Positions 13,190-27,300 of a stretch of DNA of 64,000 nucleotides are shown here, piece after piece. Where the stretch lies: assembly GCA_001949185.1 (NCBI GenBank), contig BDGG01000002.1, positions 7,840,772 to 7,904,771 on the forward strand, given 5' to 3'. A model generated the notes under the pieces. It searched no databases. It was not told the origin of the DNA and saw nothing but the letters and a program-made list of their open reading frames with translations. The translations under genes were made by a program, and so were the position numbers. The stretch comes from Ramazzottius varieornatus (taxonomy: Eukaryota; Tardigrada; Eutardigrada; Parachela; Ramazzottiidae). Positions within the stretch are counted from its first letter, which is position 1. Each line of letters opens with the position of its first letter.

Positions 13190-15379
13190 CTAATTCTGTC
13201 CTGCTGAAACGACGGGAGGATCGTCAAGGACGGTCCCCGGGATGAATCAAGATTCTAACCGGAGTGAAGAGTCGGAAGCAACCGGAAGTTGATATCAGGG
13301 GCAACCGCTTGGGCCCTTCAAACCAGGTGTAGGTTAGCAAGCCAGTCTGCAGTGGGAAACGATATAGCCTATATCGAACTTTCCGCTGCACTTGACTGAC
13401 CGATTGCTTTTTCACTTGGGGCGGATAATTTAATGACACAAAAACTGTGAATTTTTCCAGTTACTGGTTTGATTCGTTAGTCCATTCAAGATCTTGGAAT
13501 CAACGCAAATTCTTTCCGTCAACTGAGCCAGCAATGCCTTAATGTCGGGCAGTTTCAATGAAGAGAAACATAATGCCTCCCAAACACCATGAGACCAACG
13601 TAACGTATCACATTACAATACACAATCTAACGTCTGTAGAACGGCAGAAAATTTGATCACTGCAGAAGAATGAGAAAGATTTCTGAAGACTGCAAAATCT
13701 CGTTACAATGACACAGCAAATAGCCTTCCCTTTCTCTCTGTCAGCCCTTATCTGTGCTAAGTGATACTTCCACCTTCAAGCACAGCCACAGCTTTGTTGC
13801 GTTCTAAAACAAATGCAGGGAGTCCATCCCTTAATTGCTTTTCTCTTTCTCCTCAATTGCTTTTCTCTTCCTCCAGACAGCGCTATTGTATTGTGTAGTC
13901 ACCGCGGATGGAACATTCTCCCATCAGATTCAGGAGATCTCTCGAAGTACATTGGGTGAATGCAAACGCGGAACCAGGAAGTTCATTTTGTAACGGGTAG
14001 AAAGATTGTAACTCTCCTTACGGAATCGAACCTTTCAAGATCAGCGGTGTGTCACTGTAAAATTTTGCTGGCTCACTCAAGTGCGGTCACAGTCTCTTCT
14101 AGACGAACAAATCGAAAACTCCGATGGGCAGCCCCACCGGCGGGTATCAGCGGATTTCTCAAATACACTTAACCAAAAAGGAATCCAATAGAGGATGCTT
14201 GACACGGTAAGCCAGTCCCGACTCATCAATGGTTGTATAGTGAACTTTTTGACCAGGCAGTACAATTTGCATTTCAGATGCGTCTTCAGAGCTGCACGAC
14301 GAACTGCTCTACAGCAAAAAGCGCAGGCAACACTACCAGCCGCAGGACCAGAAAAGTTTTTTACACCATTTCCCATCGTATCCAACGCGTTCGATCGTGT
14401 CAATACATCGCACTATATCTAACTTTTCCCGCATTTGCGCCTGGTGGTTTGCTTGACCAACCAAACCTGAAAATTGACCACGAATCGCCAGCCAAAAGGA
14501 TGTGAGACAGTACGATGGTTCTATGCTAATGTCGATCTTGTGGACAGAGGGAACGATGTCTCGCCAGTACTGAAGCGGAGATTCTGATGCGATCAGCAAA
14601 TGGAAGCCGTGGCTGGTGTCGAGTCACGAGGCGGTGATACGTAGAGCTACTTGGTTGCGATGGTGCGTATCGTCCTGCAGTGGACCTCGTCTGATAACTG
14701 CTGCTGAACAGGAATATGACTACGGAAATACTACGACTGTCCTTGCGTGATCGGTGCAGTGAAAATTTAGAAAAGATTCAGTATTTTGGAATCGCCGTGG
14801 GTCACTGCACAGTGTTTAAAATGCATTCCTACCGGCTGAGTATTTTGGATATTTTATCGATTAGAAAGACACGGAGGCATACTGTGGTCTTTTCGATACA
14901 ACTACTAATCGAATTTTTGAGGCTGTGTGCATTTTGTACATTGCAGCACCGCCCTAGGTAGTCCCAGTGACTGCAACCGTCGGACTGATGTTTTCTATTG
15001 GTTTCGATGCACTGATGTCATAGAGTGCTCCGCGTGGCATTCCGGGATCGTACTGGTTGATGGTGTGTGGCCGAGATTGGAAGGAATACTGATCTATAAG
15101 TTACAAATGAGGTAGTTAACTGGGCACATTGAAACAGACACCAGGAACTTCTAAAACTCGTGATTTCCGGGTCTGATGTCACGGAATATCGGTAATCCCA
15201 CCCTGTCACTTGCTTCCAGCTTTTCCATCCTGCCGTTCCCACCCTATTCTTCCAGGATGGGAATTTCCACCTCTTGTATACCAGAGCCGTTCAGGGTGGT
15301 CGTTTTTCCACCATTGTCGGCCCTAGCCGACTCGCCCTTTAAATCCAGTCACAAAATCCCTGGCTGAAAAATTTGTTGT
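13190..15379. other. Gene-poor intergenic region
   Basis: The 2.2 kb lie upstream of the helicase and before the LINE remnant. Only short, non-overlapping ORFs with no domain are visible. A degenerate inverted-repeat element lies at 14810-14945 and is listed separately. Confidence 0.5.
14810..14945. repeat. Degenerate CAGTG-type inverted-repeat element
   Basis: The left end (CAGTGTTTAAAATGCATTCC) and right end (GTGCATTTTGTACATTG) are imperfect inverted repeats. They resemble the termini of the clearer element at 44989-45080. Probably an old non-autonomous DNA element. Confidence 0.4.
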
Positions 15380-16571
15380 TGTCGTTTCTATTCAGCTTGC
15401 TGCTTAGTCCGAAAGTTACGAAACGATCGTAGATTCGTAGTCGAATCTGCCATCCACCTACGCTTTGTTCATATCGTGAGAACAGTATGCACCAAGCTAC
15501 GACGCTGACGTCTTCACTAAGCTTCGCTCGACGATGGAGCATATCCCACCATTCCTACGTCGAAACCTCATCATCGTAGGAGATTTCAACTGCCCGAAGA
15601 TCCAGTGGGAAGGGAAATCGAATGGAAAATCGGCGAGAGACCGTGACCTGATTTCCCTGAAGAAACAATTCAAGCTCTGGCAGAAAGTAAGTTGGTCGCA
15701 TTCGCGACCAACTCTTCGTTACCCAGTTTGGTTTCGTCCGAAACACCCATGTCGTTCCCCCACCTTCTTCCACATGTGACCATCGAGCGATAGAAACCAG
15801 GCTACTGCTGTCGACACCAAATTTCAAGCCTACGCCAAAGCCAGTCTGGAAGATCGATGGGGACAAGATCAACTTCTTCAAGGAGACTCTGTCTTCGATT
15901 GACTGGAGATCGATCTTTGATGTAATGTGCAATGTCGACGTTGCTGTTTCAGTCTTTCAGGATAAGTTCGTCGCTGCTGCTAAGAGTGCTTTTCAGCAAA
16001 GGTCTGTCGGAGCCCAACGCCTTCATCGACCGTCCCTCCCCGAAAGGGCTATTGATAGCCTACGAAGATGTGGAAGTGCCTACAAGCAATGGAGAAGGAC
16101 AAAGGATCAGGTAGATTTCTTACGTTGGAAGGAGGTTGAAGCCAGCAAGCGGAGGATAATCCAGTCGGAGAAGTACCGTCGTCTCTGCAACCTCGTACTC
16201 AGCCCGGAAGAAACCCCCGCACAGTCTGGAAGCACATCAAGAAGAACACTAGCAACGCTCCCATCCTCCCGATCCCCGTTCATGGCGAAGAAGAAAGGTA
16301 CATTGTCCATCCTCAAGAGAAAGCAGAATTTATCAGCAAAGAATTCGCGCAAGTCTACATTGCCTGTCCACAGCACTGCCCACCACCAGCAAATTCTTGT
16401 GGCGAGCCGATCCGTATCCAGTCTCCAAAGACACCGCACTGCCCACCACTCCGCATTACCACGCCACTGATCCTTGAACAACTACGACGATTCGACTCCT
16501 CTAAAGCATCCGGCAGCTTCCTTATCACCAATCGCCTACTCAAGATCGCTGGGACGTCCATTCTGTATCCT

Positions 16572-17096
16572 TTGTCTCGACTCTTCAACTTGATAGTGAG
16601 CTGCAAACAGTATCCAACAGTCTGGAAGCAAGCCGACGTGGTGCCTGTACCGAAGAAGGGATGCTCGCAGTTTCCTTCGATTTCAGTCCTTCCGCCGCTG
16701 TCCAAGCTCTTTGAAAAGATCGTAGCGAACCACTTAACCAACTATTTGAACTCTCATGGCTTACTTTCAGATTCGCAGTTTGGTTTCCGGAGAAGAAGAT
16801 CCACCGAGATGCAGCTGCTCCTTATGGCCCACCACTACAGCCAAGCTTTGCTGAGGAGAGAAGAAGTGGATGCAGTCTTTCTGGATTGCTCAAAAGCCTT
16901 CGACAAGCTTCCCCATTCCACCATCGTGGCAAGTCTGTCGAGTCATGGAGTTGAAAGAGAACTCAAAGATCTCCTATCCGACTACCTCCCAGGAAGAATT
17001 CAAAGAGTAGTGATTGATGGTCATTTCTCCACAGAGCGTGCTGTCCCTTCTGGCGTCTCACAGGGGTCAATTTTCGGCTCCTGTTTAGCAGTTTAG
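16572..17096 (+). pseudogene. Reverse transcriptase domain remnant, catalytic box deleted
   Basis: This ORF covers the finger and palm motifs of a LINE reverse transcriptase: the LSKLFEKIVANHL region, the GFR block, and the first catalytic Asp in VFLDCSKAFDK. It ends shortly after PSGVSQGS, before the expected YADD motif. It is the central part of the retrotransposon remnant. Confidence 0.8.
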
Positions 17097-17756
17097 TGCG
17101 ATCAGTCGCGGACTATGCTTCTCCTTGCTGGTTCTCCAGCACTAAGAAATTGCAGAGGCAGCTGGAGTCGATACAGAAGAAATTTCTACAGAGCATCCGT
17201 CTGAGCCCAGCCGACAAAGAGGACCAAAGCCACGACCCAGACTTCAGTCGATACCTCCAGCATCTCCGTGAAGTTGGATGGAAGCCACTGTGGCACCGCC
17301 GCTGCGAGAACATTCTGGGGACGGCCTACAAGATATGGAACGGTACCTTCGCAAACGCAGAACAGCTGATGAAGGTTGTCCAGCCAAGCCCGAATCTACC
17401 AACCAGGAGCCACGATAAAGCCATGATGCTGTCCTCAGTCTCGATGGCCCCCTCTTCACGCGCACTTCTCGAGTCCACCGTCGGCTCCTTCGCTTACAAT
17501 GCCGAAGCTCTTCTCAAAGATCCTTTATTTTGTCCTTCATTTGTAGACTTTAACAGTCCTGGGTCTTTCAAAAACTATGTCGATAAACTCCATCTTTCTA
17601 AATTTATGTGGTGCAAGAAATACATTGACGGAAATCTACTGGTCTAAAGCTTGTTATTTTTAAAATTTTATCCCTTTTCTCTCGGCGCTCTTGCCATATT
17701 TTTCGAATTTTGTTCATACAGCGCAGAGCCTGGCTGTGCATTCGAACAAAATAAAG

Positions 17757-17781
17757 GTTATTATTATTATTATTATTATTA
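17757..17781. repeat. (TTA)n microsatellite, LINE 3' tail
   Basis: About eight perfect TTA units follow the sequence CAAAATAAAGG. The position directly after the LINE C-terminal ORF and its 3' UTR identifies it as the retrotransposon tail. Confidence 0.8.
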
Positions 17782-18941
17782 TACCTCGTACTACACCCCG
17801 ATCGGTCCAACTTGCTACCACCTAGCTTACCGACGCGGCAAAATTCAGTTTGCTTCTTAATTCTTCATGCCACACAACTTTTCATGCTGTTTTGATTGAG
17901 CCATATCACATTTCGCTATACCTACAAACAGTTCGAAAAACTTGACTGCAACGACTTCCGGTATGGAAGATGTACCGCACCGACCGAAATGCATTTTGCA
18001 GAAATCCATAATTGAATTTCTAACCCTAGTTGAATTTGGAAAGGCTCACCACTACTTTGCGTAACTGGTGTGAATCGAGAAAGATATCAAACGCGCTGAA
18101 CTGACTCGACAAACGAATTAAAATCGTCCAGTTTTTCCATTTTGCTGGGAAGCCTCGTTCAGTAGGAACATTTCTAAATCTTTTCCAGATCAGCGAATTC
18201 GTGATATCAACAGGTTTTCCTGTATCTCAGTCCATGTTCTGATTATTGCCGTTGACTGTATACTGCTAGATGTCAACTGAGAACTGTAAAATAATTTTCA
18301 AAAACCACCCTGAAATTTGCGAAAGTTGTCGTACTTTTCACTGCGCACCTCCCCTGGCCTAGTTTGGATTCCAACGTTCCGCAAAGAGATTTCTGGTCAG
18401 TATTTTTCCAGGAGTTAGCAATCAGGTCGTTGAATGGAACTACGTTGATGTCAGAGCTAGGCAGTAACCCCATGGAGATAGGCTTGACATAATGAGTGGT
18501 AGCTAGTAGACCCGATCGGGGTGTTATTCGTTTTACGCGTGTTTCTTCTTTTGTCAGGTTTCGGTTTCAGCTGGAAGTTCGGTTTCTCGATGGAGAAGCG
18601 CCCTCTCTCAACCGTAAAAGTTTGAGCGAGAAAACTAGACCATCCTTTAATTTGGTTACCGTCTTCCAGAGCGCTTTGTAATGTACTATAAGTGTCTTAA
18701 TCTCAATCCCCGTGGGCGGAAGGGAGCAGTTGTCTGTTGACACGATGAGCAAGTCTAATCTGTATTCAATTTCCAGGCATCGATTCAAAGGACAACCTTG
18801 ACACTAAAACGAGAGAAAACCATCCTCTTGGGACACTCCACAGGGACCTCTTCGTCGCGATCAAACTGCCCGCACCATTCACCAAGGACCACTTCCGTGT
18901 CTTGGTTTAATCCACCGGTAAACTGGAAGAAAATTGGGGCA

Positions 18942-19047
18942 TCGGCCAAGGAATTCACCCAGATCGCTTTCCCAAGTCGCGCACGGTCACAGTGATCAAC
19001 TGTAGAACTGTGCGCCACCTGAGACGATCTGGGTAAAATCGTTTGCG
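18942..19047. repeat. GGCGCA palindromic MITE copy
   Basis: CGGCCAAGGAATTC left end, arms CCAAGTCGCGCAC and GTGCGCCACCTG, and AAATCGTTTGCGG right end. Both flanks include the inner CCCAGATCG / CGATCTGGG inverted pair. Confidence 0.7.
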
Positions 19048-20254
19048 GACGTCGAAATTATTCCCTGTCTCTTCGCGACACTTTCCGTTGAACAAATTCA
19101 GCTGTTTTAACGTCTGGAAAAGTTGCCGCTTTCGTTGCAGTGTGGACCGAGAAGACTCGGAAGAGCCGGTCAAGAAATGTTGCAACGAGGAAGGACTGGA
19201 GTGAAGAGCATAAAGTAAAATGTTGGATTATGTCGACGAGGTACTACGATTGACTTTTCATTACGAACTTTACTTCTGGTTGGTCAATAAAAACGAGTGA
19301 AGGGTGGTTATTATTGCAGATGTTTTTGCTGCTGTTACGACGGCGGTACATCAATAAAGGTAAGTGGCGCAATTTGGCGACTTTCTCTTTCGTGTGACCA
19401 ACGTGAGAGAGGTACTTTGCGTGTAACAAAGCGTGGAAAAACGTGATTAAGTCGCTCAGCATGGGAGAGATTGCTGCCAGACTCACAGCAAGAAACGCTG
19501 ATCGCGAGTCGCGGCTTTGTCACTCTCTTCACGCCTTTTACATAAGATGCCCCGTCTACTTTGGCAACTTATGACACATTTGTAGCAAGGATGTTTGACC
19601 ATCATTGTGTGTACGTTGTCTTCTTCTCCTTCGTACAGGCAGTCCCGCCGTTCGCCTTTATGATGAGCCTGTGTCTTTTTTATAACTGACGATCGATTTC
19701 CGGTACGGCCCGGTCTTCCTCCAAGATACATATATGCGCGCTGACGGTAAACCATAACACACATCTACATCTCTCGTAGAGCTCTTTCTCTTTCATAAGT
19801 CTCAGCAACGAACCGTGCCTGCTCAATGTTTCTTTACAGTTAGAGGGTTCGCGCGTCTTATTGAAGTGGTATTATTTACTCTTTAGCCGCGCAGCTGTAC
19901 TCGACATGACCACCGCGTGTAAGTTAATGCCCTTCCCGACCTACATTTCTTCCCGTTTTCATCCAGAATAAATAAACCTGACGGTGAATTTGTATTGATG
20001 AACGGTGGCTGTGAGACCTATAAGATGTGTCGTCCTTGCAGATGTTTATCGCATCTCTAACTGAATTACCACCTTGCAACATTCCATCGTCGTTCCCGCC
20101 CAAATCCACCGGTATGTCTTTGCTATTTTCTTCCGATTATTTCGAAGAGTTAATGTCAAGAATGGTTAATTTGGCCAGTTTCGTAATGTTTTACATCTAC
20201 GTGAAATTTTGGTTTTGTGGCGAAAATAGTTACGACGTCGTCGAAGGACCTAAC

Positions 20255-20350
20255 TAAGATCGTCATCTCAAGTGGCGCATTTTTCTGTTATTATTGGCCG
20301 GGAGTGCGCGCCACTTGGAAAGACGATCAGGGTGAATGCATTTGCCGAGG
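20255..20350. repeat. GGCGCA palindromic MITE copy
   Basis: Intergenic copy with arms TCAAGTGGCGCA and TGCGCGCCACTTGG around TGTTATTATTGG. The right end is GAATGCATTTGCCGAGG. Confidence 0.7.
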
Positions 20351-21357
20351 TCCCAGTTAGGAAGAATTGCAGCTCCTGCAAAACTTTTCACTAGTATGCT
20401 ATCTGTCACAGATGCTCTCCGGAAGAGTCAAAATTCGTTATCGAGTTCGTCAGTGAGTTTCGAAAGAAGGTGCGTGCAGGTGAAAATCTTTACCCATCCA
20501 GACGTTTTTGACCTGTAGTAACTCGGCTGCTTTTTTGGCATTGAAGTTTCGAGTGGCTTCCTGCTCAAAGTAACTTCCGAAGGTGTTTTGAAGAGCAACA
20601 AGACTTTACAGTTTGAAGGAAAGTTTGTTTATGCGGTGCTTTTCTCATTTGTAGGCGTGGCAGCCGCATATATCTTCTAAGGACGATCGAGCGGCGCATT
20701 AGGCGGCTGCTCGTGCAAGCGTGTGGTCGAGCCAGCCATCGTCTTGTGTGAGGAGGCAGATTATACCGCCAGTTTACACAGGCTACGGCTCTACATTTGA
20801 TTTCAAAGTCCGATCTGAAGGTAAGGAGAAGAGTGATCAAAGTAGTTTCCGTCGCAGATATGATATTGAGCAATATTTGAGCAATTGAATATTCATCGTC
20901 GTATCTGCGAGGGATATCGGCAAACGCCGGGAGATCACTTGCTCCTCCTCACTCGCGACAATCCGGCGGTGTATCTCTGGGCTCCCCTTGTAGAGATTCA
21001 TCGGCAATTGACTTGTCGACGGGCCGACTATACTATATAATCTTGTGCAAATGCCATTTTCAATCTGCCAATGATCCCTTCATCAAAGTATACGTTGTGA
21101 ACGGGGATTATCGTTGACTGGCCTTATCCACATTGAATTTTCGATGTCTTGTTGGATTACCCGAGATTATATTCTGGGCTTTTTGTGTTTAGAGGAACTG
21201 ACTGACGGGATTCCGGGGAAGAAGGAAGTGTGGGTTCGGAGGTCCTTAAAAGTCAACCAGCGAGTGCGACAAAGCGGAGGACCCTGAAGAGCGACGGATG
21301 GTTGCGTTACGCGCTCTCATCTCGAGAGCGGCTTTTGTTCCTGACACTGACTTGACA

Positions 21358-24300
21358 ATGTGCGGCACAACGGCCCTCTTGCTGGCTTTGTCACTTCTTC
21401 ACACTGGTAAGAGACTCAAAAACACCACGTTTTGATTTCAACCTCGAATATTGAAAGTTACTTCTGGGTTCCACAATCTCCTCTACTTCACTGAAAAATC
21501 AATAAGAACACTTTCGAGAACCTGCATCAAACAGTTCGCATTTTGCAGTACCAGATGGTAGGCAGGTGTATTATAAACTCTGAAACCGTCGATTACGGTG
21601 ATATTTTGGAATTTGACTGCGGCAGTTTTCGAGAGAAGCCGATTTTAGTCAGGAGTACGGATGTCTCGAATGAATGATAAACATTCACACTTGAAAATCG
21701 AGACTGGGGAAAAAGGGAGACATTAATGGCTTTTTGATTTTCTGATGACTGAAAGAGATTTCTCGTCACCATGTCGGCCTATCTTTTCGCTTGTCATCCG
21801 ATAACAAAGAAGGATAGAAGGGAGTTTCCTGTGATATCATTGAGAAAGATGGATGCTCTAAGTGCTCTTTTGAATGGGGCGACAAGGCGTGTGTGCCATT
21901 AAATCGAGTGCATCAAAATACAGTAAGTCAGGTTCTGAACAGCGCTTCCGCCTTTGAGTCTTTGGCAGTCGCATCTTTGTCCTCAGTGTTGAAGTTTTAA
22001 CTGAAGATGCTCCAGTGACTTGTCGACTTGATCTCGGCTACTGATGGCCATTACAACATTTATAGCGTAATGTTTATCCGACATGTGCCGACGTTAAAAA
22101 ATTGATTTGGGTTAATGATTGACCATTAACGTATGCTTCATGGTCTACCACTTCCGTCGTAAAGTGGTCAGACACGTGCCTTGAGAGACACTTGTCACTA
22201 TTACGATATTACAAAATCACAAGGAAGCACTTTGATTTGAATTATTTTCAAAATTCATAAGTGTTGACTTATCGTTGTGGAACCCACCCATTCAAATTTT
22301 TCGCTTACAGAAATTAGTAATCGACCTTCTTTCGAAATTTCGCTTTCTGTGATGTAACTTTTAAGTGGAGTCAAACCGAACCAAAAGTTGGTAGGAATTA
22401 CGAAACAGTTTTCATTTTGGGATGAGAAAGAAGGATCGATATTTGTGGACCATATTTCGGCCATTCGGCACCTGTTTACAAAGCGATTTTCAAATTACTA
22501 GTGTTGGATAACCGAATGACCGAGTGAGAGACACTAATCGTCCTCCAGATTAAGTGAATTATTCAGTATCATAAAAACACACAGATGGGAATGTGAATAG
22601 GACGGAAGTGAGCGTGATAAACGGCGCTTTGTCAAGCGAGGATTACCACGTTTTGTGTGTGCGTATCGTCCGCCGCACTATAGGGCGAACCTAGATTCCA
22701 AAGCTGTCGAACTTTCTCGAGCATGCATACACCGAATGGACATTTTCTGTCGCACGAGGGTATGCAGCTGCTTGAAAGGCATATTGGCTTTGTTTCGGAA
22801 CCTGCATACTCACGCACCGTGGCCACTGCATGGACCACTGTACGCAGGTTCGTGCAAGTGGCCGATTCCGTCTGTCGAAGGACCGAGCGAGGCGTTGTAG
22901 TATCGGCTTTTTCGATATCCCACTTGAGTGACCTAACACCCATGTTTTCTCTTTACAGTGACAGGTCAATGGAACTTAAATCTGGCTCCTGGTGATTTTT
23001 CGGGACCAGTCCGAGTCAACAGAAACAACGACTTTGGCATTTCCGCCGCACCGATATTTTCACTACAGCCTTCGCAGGCCCCACAAACCAACAGCAATAT
23101 TAGGCAACTGCAGAATGGGCCGCAGAACAGCAACGTTAACGGTGCAACGGCCAACAGAAGGGTCGAATGGTGGCCAAATAGTGACACCACAAACAACGAC
23201 GGAGGCTCGTCGAACTTTTTCCCTTCCGGTGCAGCGAGCCAAGCCTTCACCGGTGGAAACTTCTTCCAACCACAGCCACAGGTAACCCTAGATGTCGACA
23301 GTAACCCCACAAGCATGATAACCGAAAGCATTTAAATATTTTTGGAAAATAGTTTCGATATTTGAGACGCCAGCAAATGAATTCGCCCAGATCGTTTTGC
23401 CAAGTAACACACGCTTTCGGCTAAAACCAATGAAAACGTGCTCCACTGGGGATGAGTGGCGACCTGGGTTGAGTTATAAGTTTTGCCGATGTCCCATTTT
23501 TCATCTGAAGACCAAATTCAAAAGTAATCTAAGTTAGAATATAAATATTTTTTTGTGTGGTCTGCCCTGTAGGTTCAACCGCAGTCGGCGCAAGGAGTAT
23601 TCAACGCCATCGACACACCGTACTACGGTACACGAATCGGAAATTTGAACACCTATCAGCATTCCGTCGCCGGCGAAGTTTACGCTATCGATGATGAAAC
23701 CATACTTGTCAAACGCTTCTCTTATGATGGACAGGTCCCAGGTATGCGAAAGCAAAATCAGCTCGTTAATCACTTCTCAATAAGACAGAGCAAATAGTGT
23801 AATGAAAGAGTAAAGTGTTTGATGAAGAACCCTTTGACTTGATACTGTTATGCAGGAATTTAATGCGCGGCAGAGCACAAACTACTGTCATCCTTCCTTT
23901 TCCAGTCAGAACTAGATTTTCGTTTTCAAAAAGAATGAGGTTCAAAATCAGCAATATGAAGCAAATTTCGAACAGAAAGAAGATAAAATCTGAAATTTTG
24001 GGCGTGGTTAATATGGGAATTTTGTGAATGAATGGAAGATCACAAAGGTTTGAGGTCGACGGATTTGCATGTTGTCCGAAGGAAGGTTTTAATGTGATCC
24101 AAAGACCAGGAAGAATAACAGAGAGGAAAGCCTTGTTTTTCTTGGTGACTTATCCAATTGAGTAATTGCGTGATCTCATAATCTCTGCTGGCGATTCGCA
24201 ACGCTAGTCTGCTTGATGAAATTGCCCTTGCGATGAACAGAAGTGCTTTTTTGCCTAATCAACCGAATATCATCATTTAGATCAACACAATACCAAATCG

Positions 24301-27300
24301 TTATCCTTCTTACGTCAGATATAACAACTTTGATTGTGTTAGGGACTTGAACGTGAAATTGAAACATCATCAAGATTAACCGGAAGAGAGAAGTCGATCG
24401 ATATTGAAAGATTTGTCGACCTGTCTTTGACACGGTGGCAAAACAAACTCTGGCTTTCTTTGTGAACTAAAAGTGTGTTTTTATTTTTACAGACGCAAGC
24501 TTTTGTGTGGGGAACACGGAGCAAGTTCGGTGTAACCAGTTTCAAGGCGTTTTCCTCAACAACGACAAAGGCCAACGAGCTCCACTGACCCGATCAAACG
24601 GCCAGGATATCATCCTCAAGCTCAATTCCGGTGGAAACCTTCGAGCTTATCGCTGGCTGGCCCTCACTTCCCCATCCTCCCAAAATGTACAGATTGCTTC
24701 CTTCTTCCATAATTTACAACGACAAAATATTCAGTACAACCAACAGAAAATTTCTGCATGCAAACGTAACCATTCTACCCAACGAATGGGAAGGTCAAAC
24801 GTAAATCATGGTGCCGCTCTGTTGGGCACATGCTAGAGCTACCTCGATCTCTATTATATCCGCCCATATGGTCCGCATGAAGAGCCCAAATCGCAATACT
24901 TGAAGAGAATCAGTTTATGCGAGGTTTCAAAATGATTGAGGGCGAGGAGCGTTCTTATCTTTCACGCGTTATTTGCCATTGTGATATGGCTAAATCGCCC
25001 AATCATAAAAGTGCGTAAAATACCTATCATAAAGTGCAGTCTATAATGTAACTCGATGATTACAGATCAATATCTCGAAAAATGGAAACCATAAAAGCGC
25101 ATATTTGTAAAGGACTGTTATTTCTGTTAATGGCCTATTATAGAGTAATAATTTAGTTGATGGAACGTTAAGCTCTGACAGGATGAGTCTATTTGCAGGC
25201 CAACTTTGGCGATGTGATGTTTCCGCGTGATTTCTCCCCGCCAAAGCAAGTAATGCTGGGTCCGATGATGCCGCCATCCTCAGGATATCTGGCCCAGAGT
25301 GTCCGTTCCGGCCCGGTGACGGTTATTAATGACAAACAAATACAAATTGGCAACTTGTATTATGATGGAGCGGCTGCAGGTATTTCACGAAAATATTCTC
25401 TTTATTTCGAAAAGTATTTCCCCTTACTTGAAAATGATCGGCAGCTCGGCAACTATTCTCCCAGGTGGTGCATGCTCTTAATTTTTCAGCTAAAAAATGC
25501 GCCACTTGGAAGCGATCTTACCGAGTTCGCCAGTGGCGCATGTTCTTAGTGCTGATGTCTGGAAGCGTGCGCCACTAGGAAAGAGGAACTTGCCGAGTAC
25601 ATTTGCCTTGGTCCCGTTTAAGACAATAACGTTAGTGATCATTCTATAGATAAAACAACTCGTAATTTTTTTCGGTTGACCAAATTTTTCTTCGTTATTT
25701 TCGAATATTTTTTGGGTGTTTGTTTAGATTTGTTTGTATAATTTTCGATGGCAATGGATACTTCACTTCACACAATACACCTTCATTATCATGTGGCACA
25801 ATGGGTTCTAATTGGCTTTGCTTGTTCTGTTCAAACAGAGGCCTTCTTTTATGTCGGACAGGGACCTCAGCCGAACGCTCAAGGCGCCATTATTCCATAC
25901 GCCAACAGGTAATGAATATAGATATTCCGGTATTTCTTGGCTGGCGTGACCGGTTGTATTGAAAGATGGCGGCTATTGTGGCCAGGCCATAATATTATTT
26001 GCCCGGGCCATTGAGTCAGTGGGTCAATTGACCGATGGCCGCACCAGCCATCATTGTGTTGACTTTCCCGCTCTCCATGCGGTCCCCCTTTCCCCCACTA
26101 CCTCCTTTCCACTAGCTTGCACTCCGCTGGTTGATTTGCTTTGAGAAAATAACCAGAGATGCGGAAAGTTTACAGTGCGGCTATTTTTGTGGTTTGGTGA
26201 GAGCCCACTGCCAAGAAGGAAAAGCATTCAACAAGAAATGAGAGAACATCCATATCAGCGCAGAGAAAATCGTAGAAAAGTTTCATAATTAGAGAGCTCG
26301 TATACGGTCAACGCCAATCAGTGGACTAGAGTAAACCATACAAGCAATACAATAGAGCCACATATGGAAGAGTGAAGACAGAGCATTGTCAACAGATGAT
26401 TATTTTTTATGTTGTCTATTGAAACTAGGATGTTATGTTAGGCTCATCTGTAGGTCAGAATGGTTTCCGAATGTGATGAGATATTTTCCAGAATTTTCAA
26501 AGGAGAGCAACTCGAAACCGCCTTTCGGTGAAGGGCGCACAGCGTGCGTCCAGTTTGATGAATGACTGCCGTCTTGTCAAATTGCCTTTTGTGCTGCTGT
26601 TTGTTAGAGGCGCATTCCGATCTTTCTATTTTCAGTTATGCCAAACTTCCGGTCATAAGTGGGCAGACCGTCACTTTGACCCTTCCCGGCAACTACAACA
26701 TTCAAAACATCAACTGGCTGGCCATCTGGAGCCGCACGCAGAACACCAACCTGGGCTACGTCATGATACCCAGCGGACTCAATGTCCCTCCAGCACTGGC
26801 TGGGATATCCGCTGGTACCTCCAACAGCCAGCCACCATCGGTTCGTTCACACCTGGAAATCTTTATGGATTCTTCCATGAGTCTCGGCTCGAATGTCCAA
26901 CCTGATATTATTTCCTCGAACTGTAGGCTAGTCTGATGGACCTTCCCAACTGCGAATCGTTCGCAAACAACTTGCTGCAAGTCCGATGGGGTCTTCAAGG
27001 CCAAGAGCTCCTGATACAAGTGCAAGCCAGACTAGGTACGAATGCTGATTGCAGCTCAAAATTAATCCAGAGTCATTGTACACCTTGTCTTTTTTATTTT
27101 CGGTAGGGAATGGGGAGTACATGGCTTTCGGGTTCAGCGGTACACAAGACCGAATTTCCATGCTGGGCTCTGATGTCATCGTGATCTACTGGGATGCCGC
27201 GACAGACTCGGTGGCTGCTGAAGACTACACATTAGCTTCCCGTCAAGAAGTACGTCTGCTTGATTTGAATCTCCGTATTAAGCTTCCCCCGAAATGAACC

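Larger units (their letters stand above)
15400..17781 (+). mobile_element. Degenerate non-LTR retrotransposon (jockey/CR1-like) with (TTA)n tail
   Basis: Fragments of an APE-type endonuclease (NLIIVGDFNCPKIQW, about 15560) are followed by a linker and a reverse transcriptase domain at 16572-17096. RT motifs include FGFRRRRSTEMQLL, VFLDCSKAFDKLPH and PSGVSQGSIFG. Immediately after that motif the frame stops, and the sequence resumes at the post-RT region (VADYASPCW...), so the segment that should hold the catalytic YADD box is missing. The C-terminal ORF runs to 17647. The element ends in a (TTA)n microsatellite at about 17757-17781, a typical 3' end for this group. Frameshifts and stops break the endonuclease part. 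The copy is dead. Jockey/CR1-like membership rests on domain layout only. Confidence 0.82.
17782..21357. other. Gene-poor region upstream of the Skeletor-like gene
   Basis: The 3.6 kb contain no gene I can support. Two MITE copies (18942-19047 and 20255-20350) lie here. Minus-strand ORFs at 19244-19764 lack domain or splice support. The last few hundred bases presumably hold the promoter and 5' UTR of the Skeletor-like gene; a TATATAA string at about 21034-21040 is possible but unproven. Confidence 0.45.

Noticed and set aside
22676-22689. CACTATAGGGCGAA, identical to the bases after a phage T7 promoter in cloning vectors
   Set aside because: The upstream half of the T7 promoter is not present and the flanks are genomic-looking. 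A 14-base match by chance or a trace of adapter cannot be told apart, so it is not called contamination.
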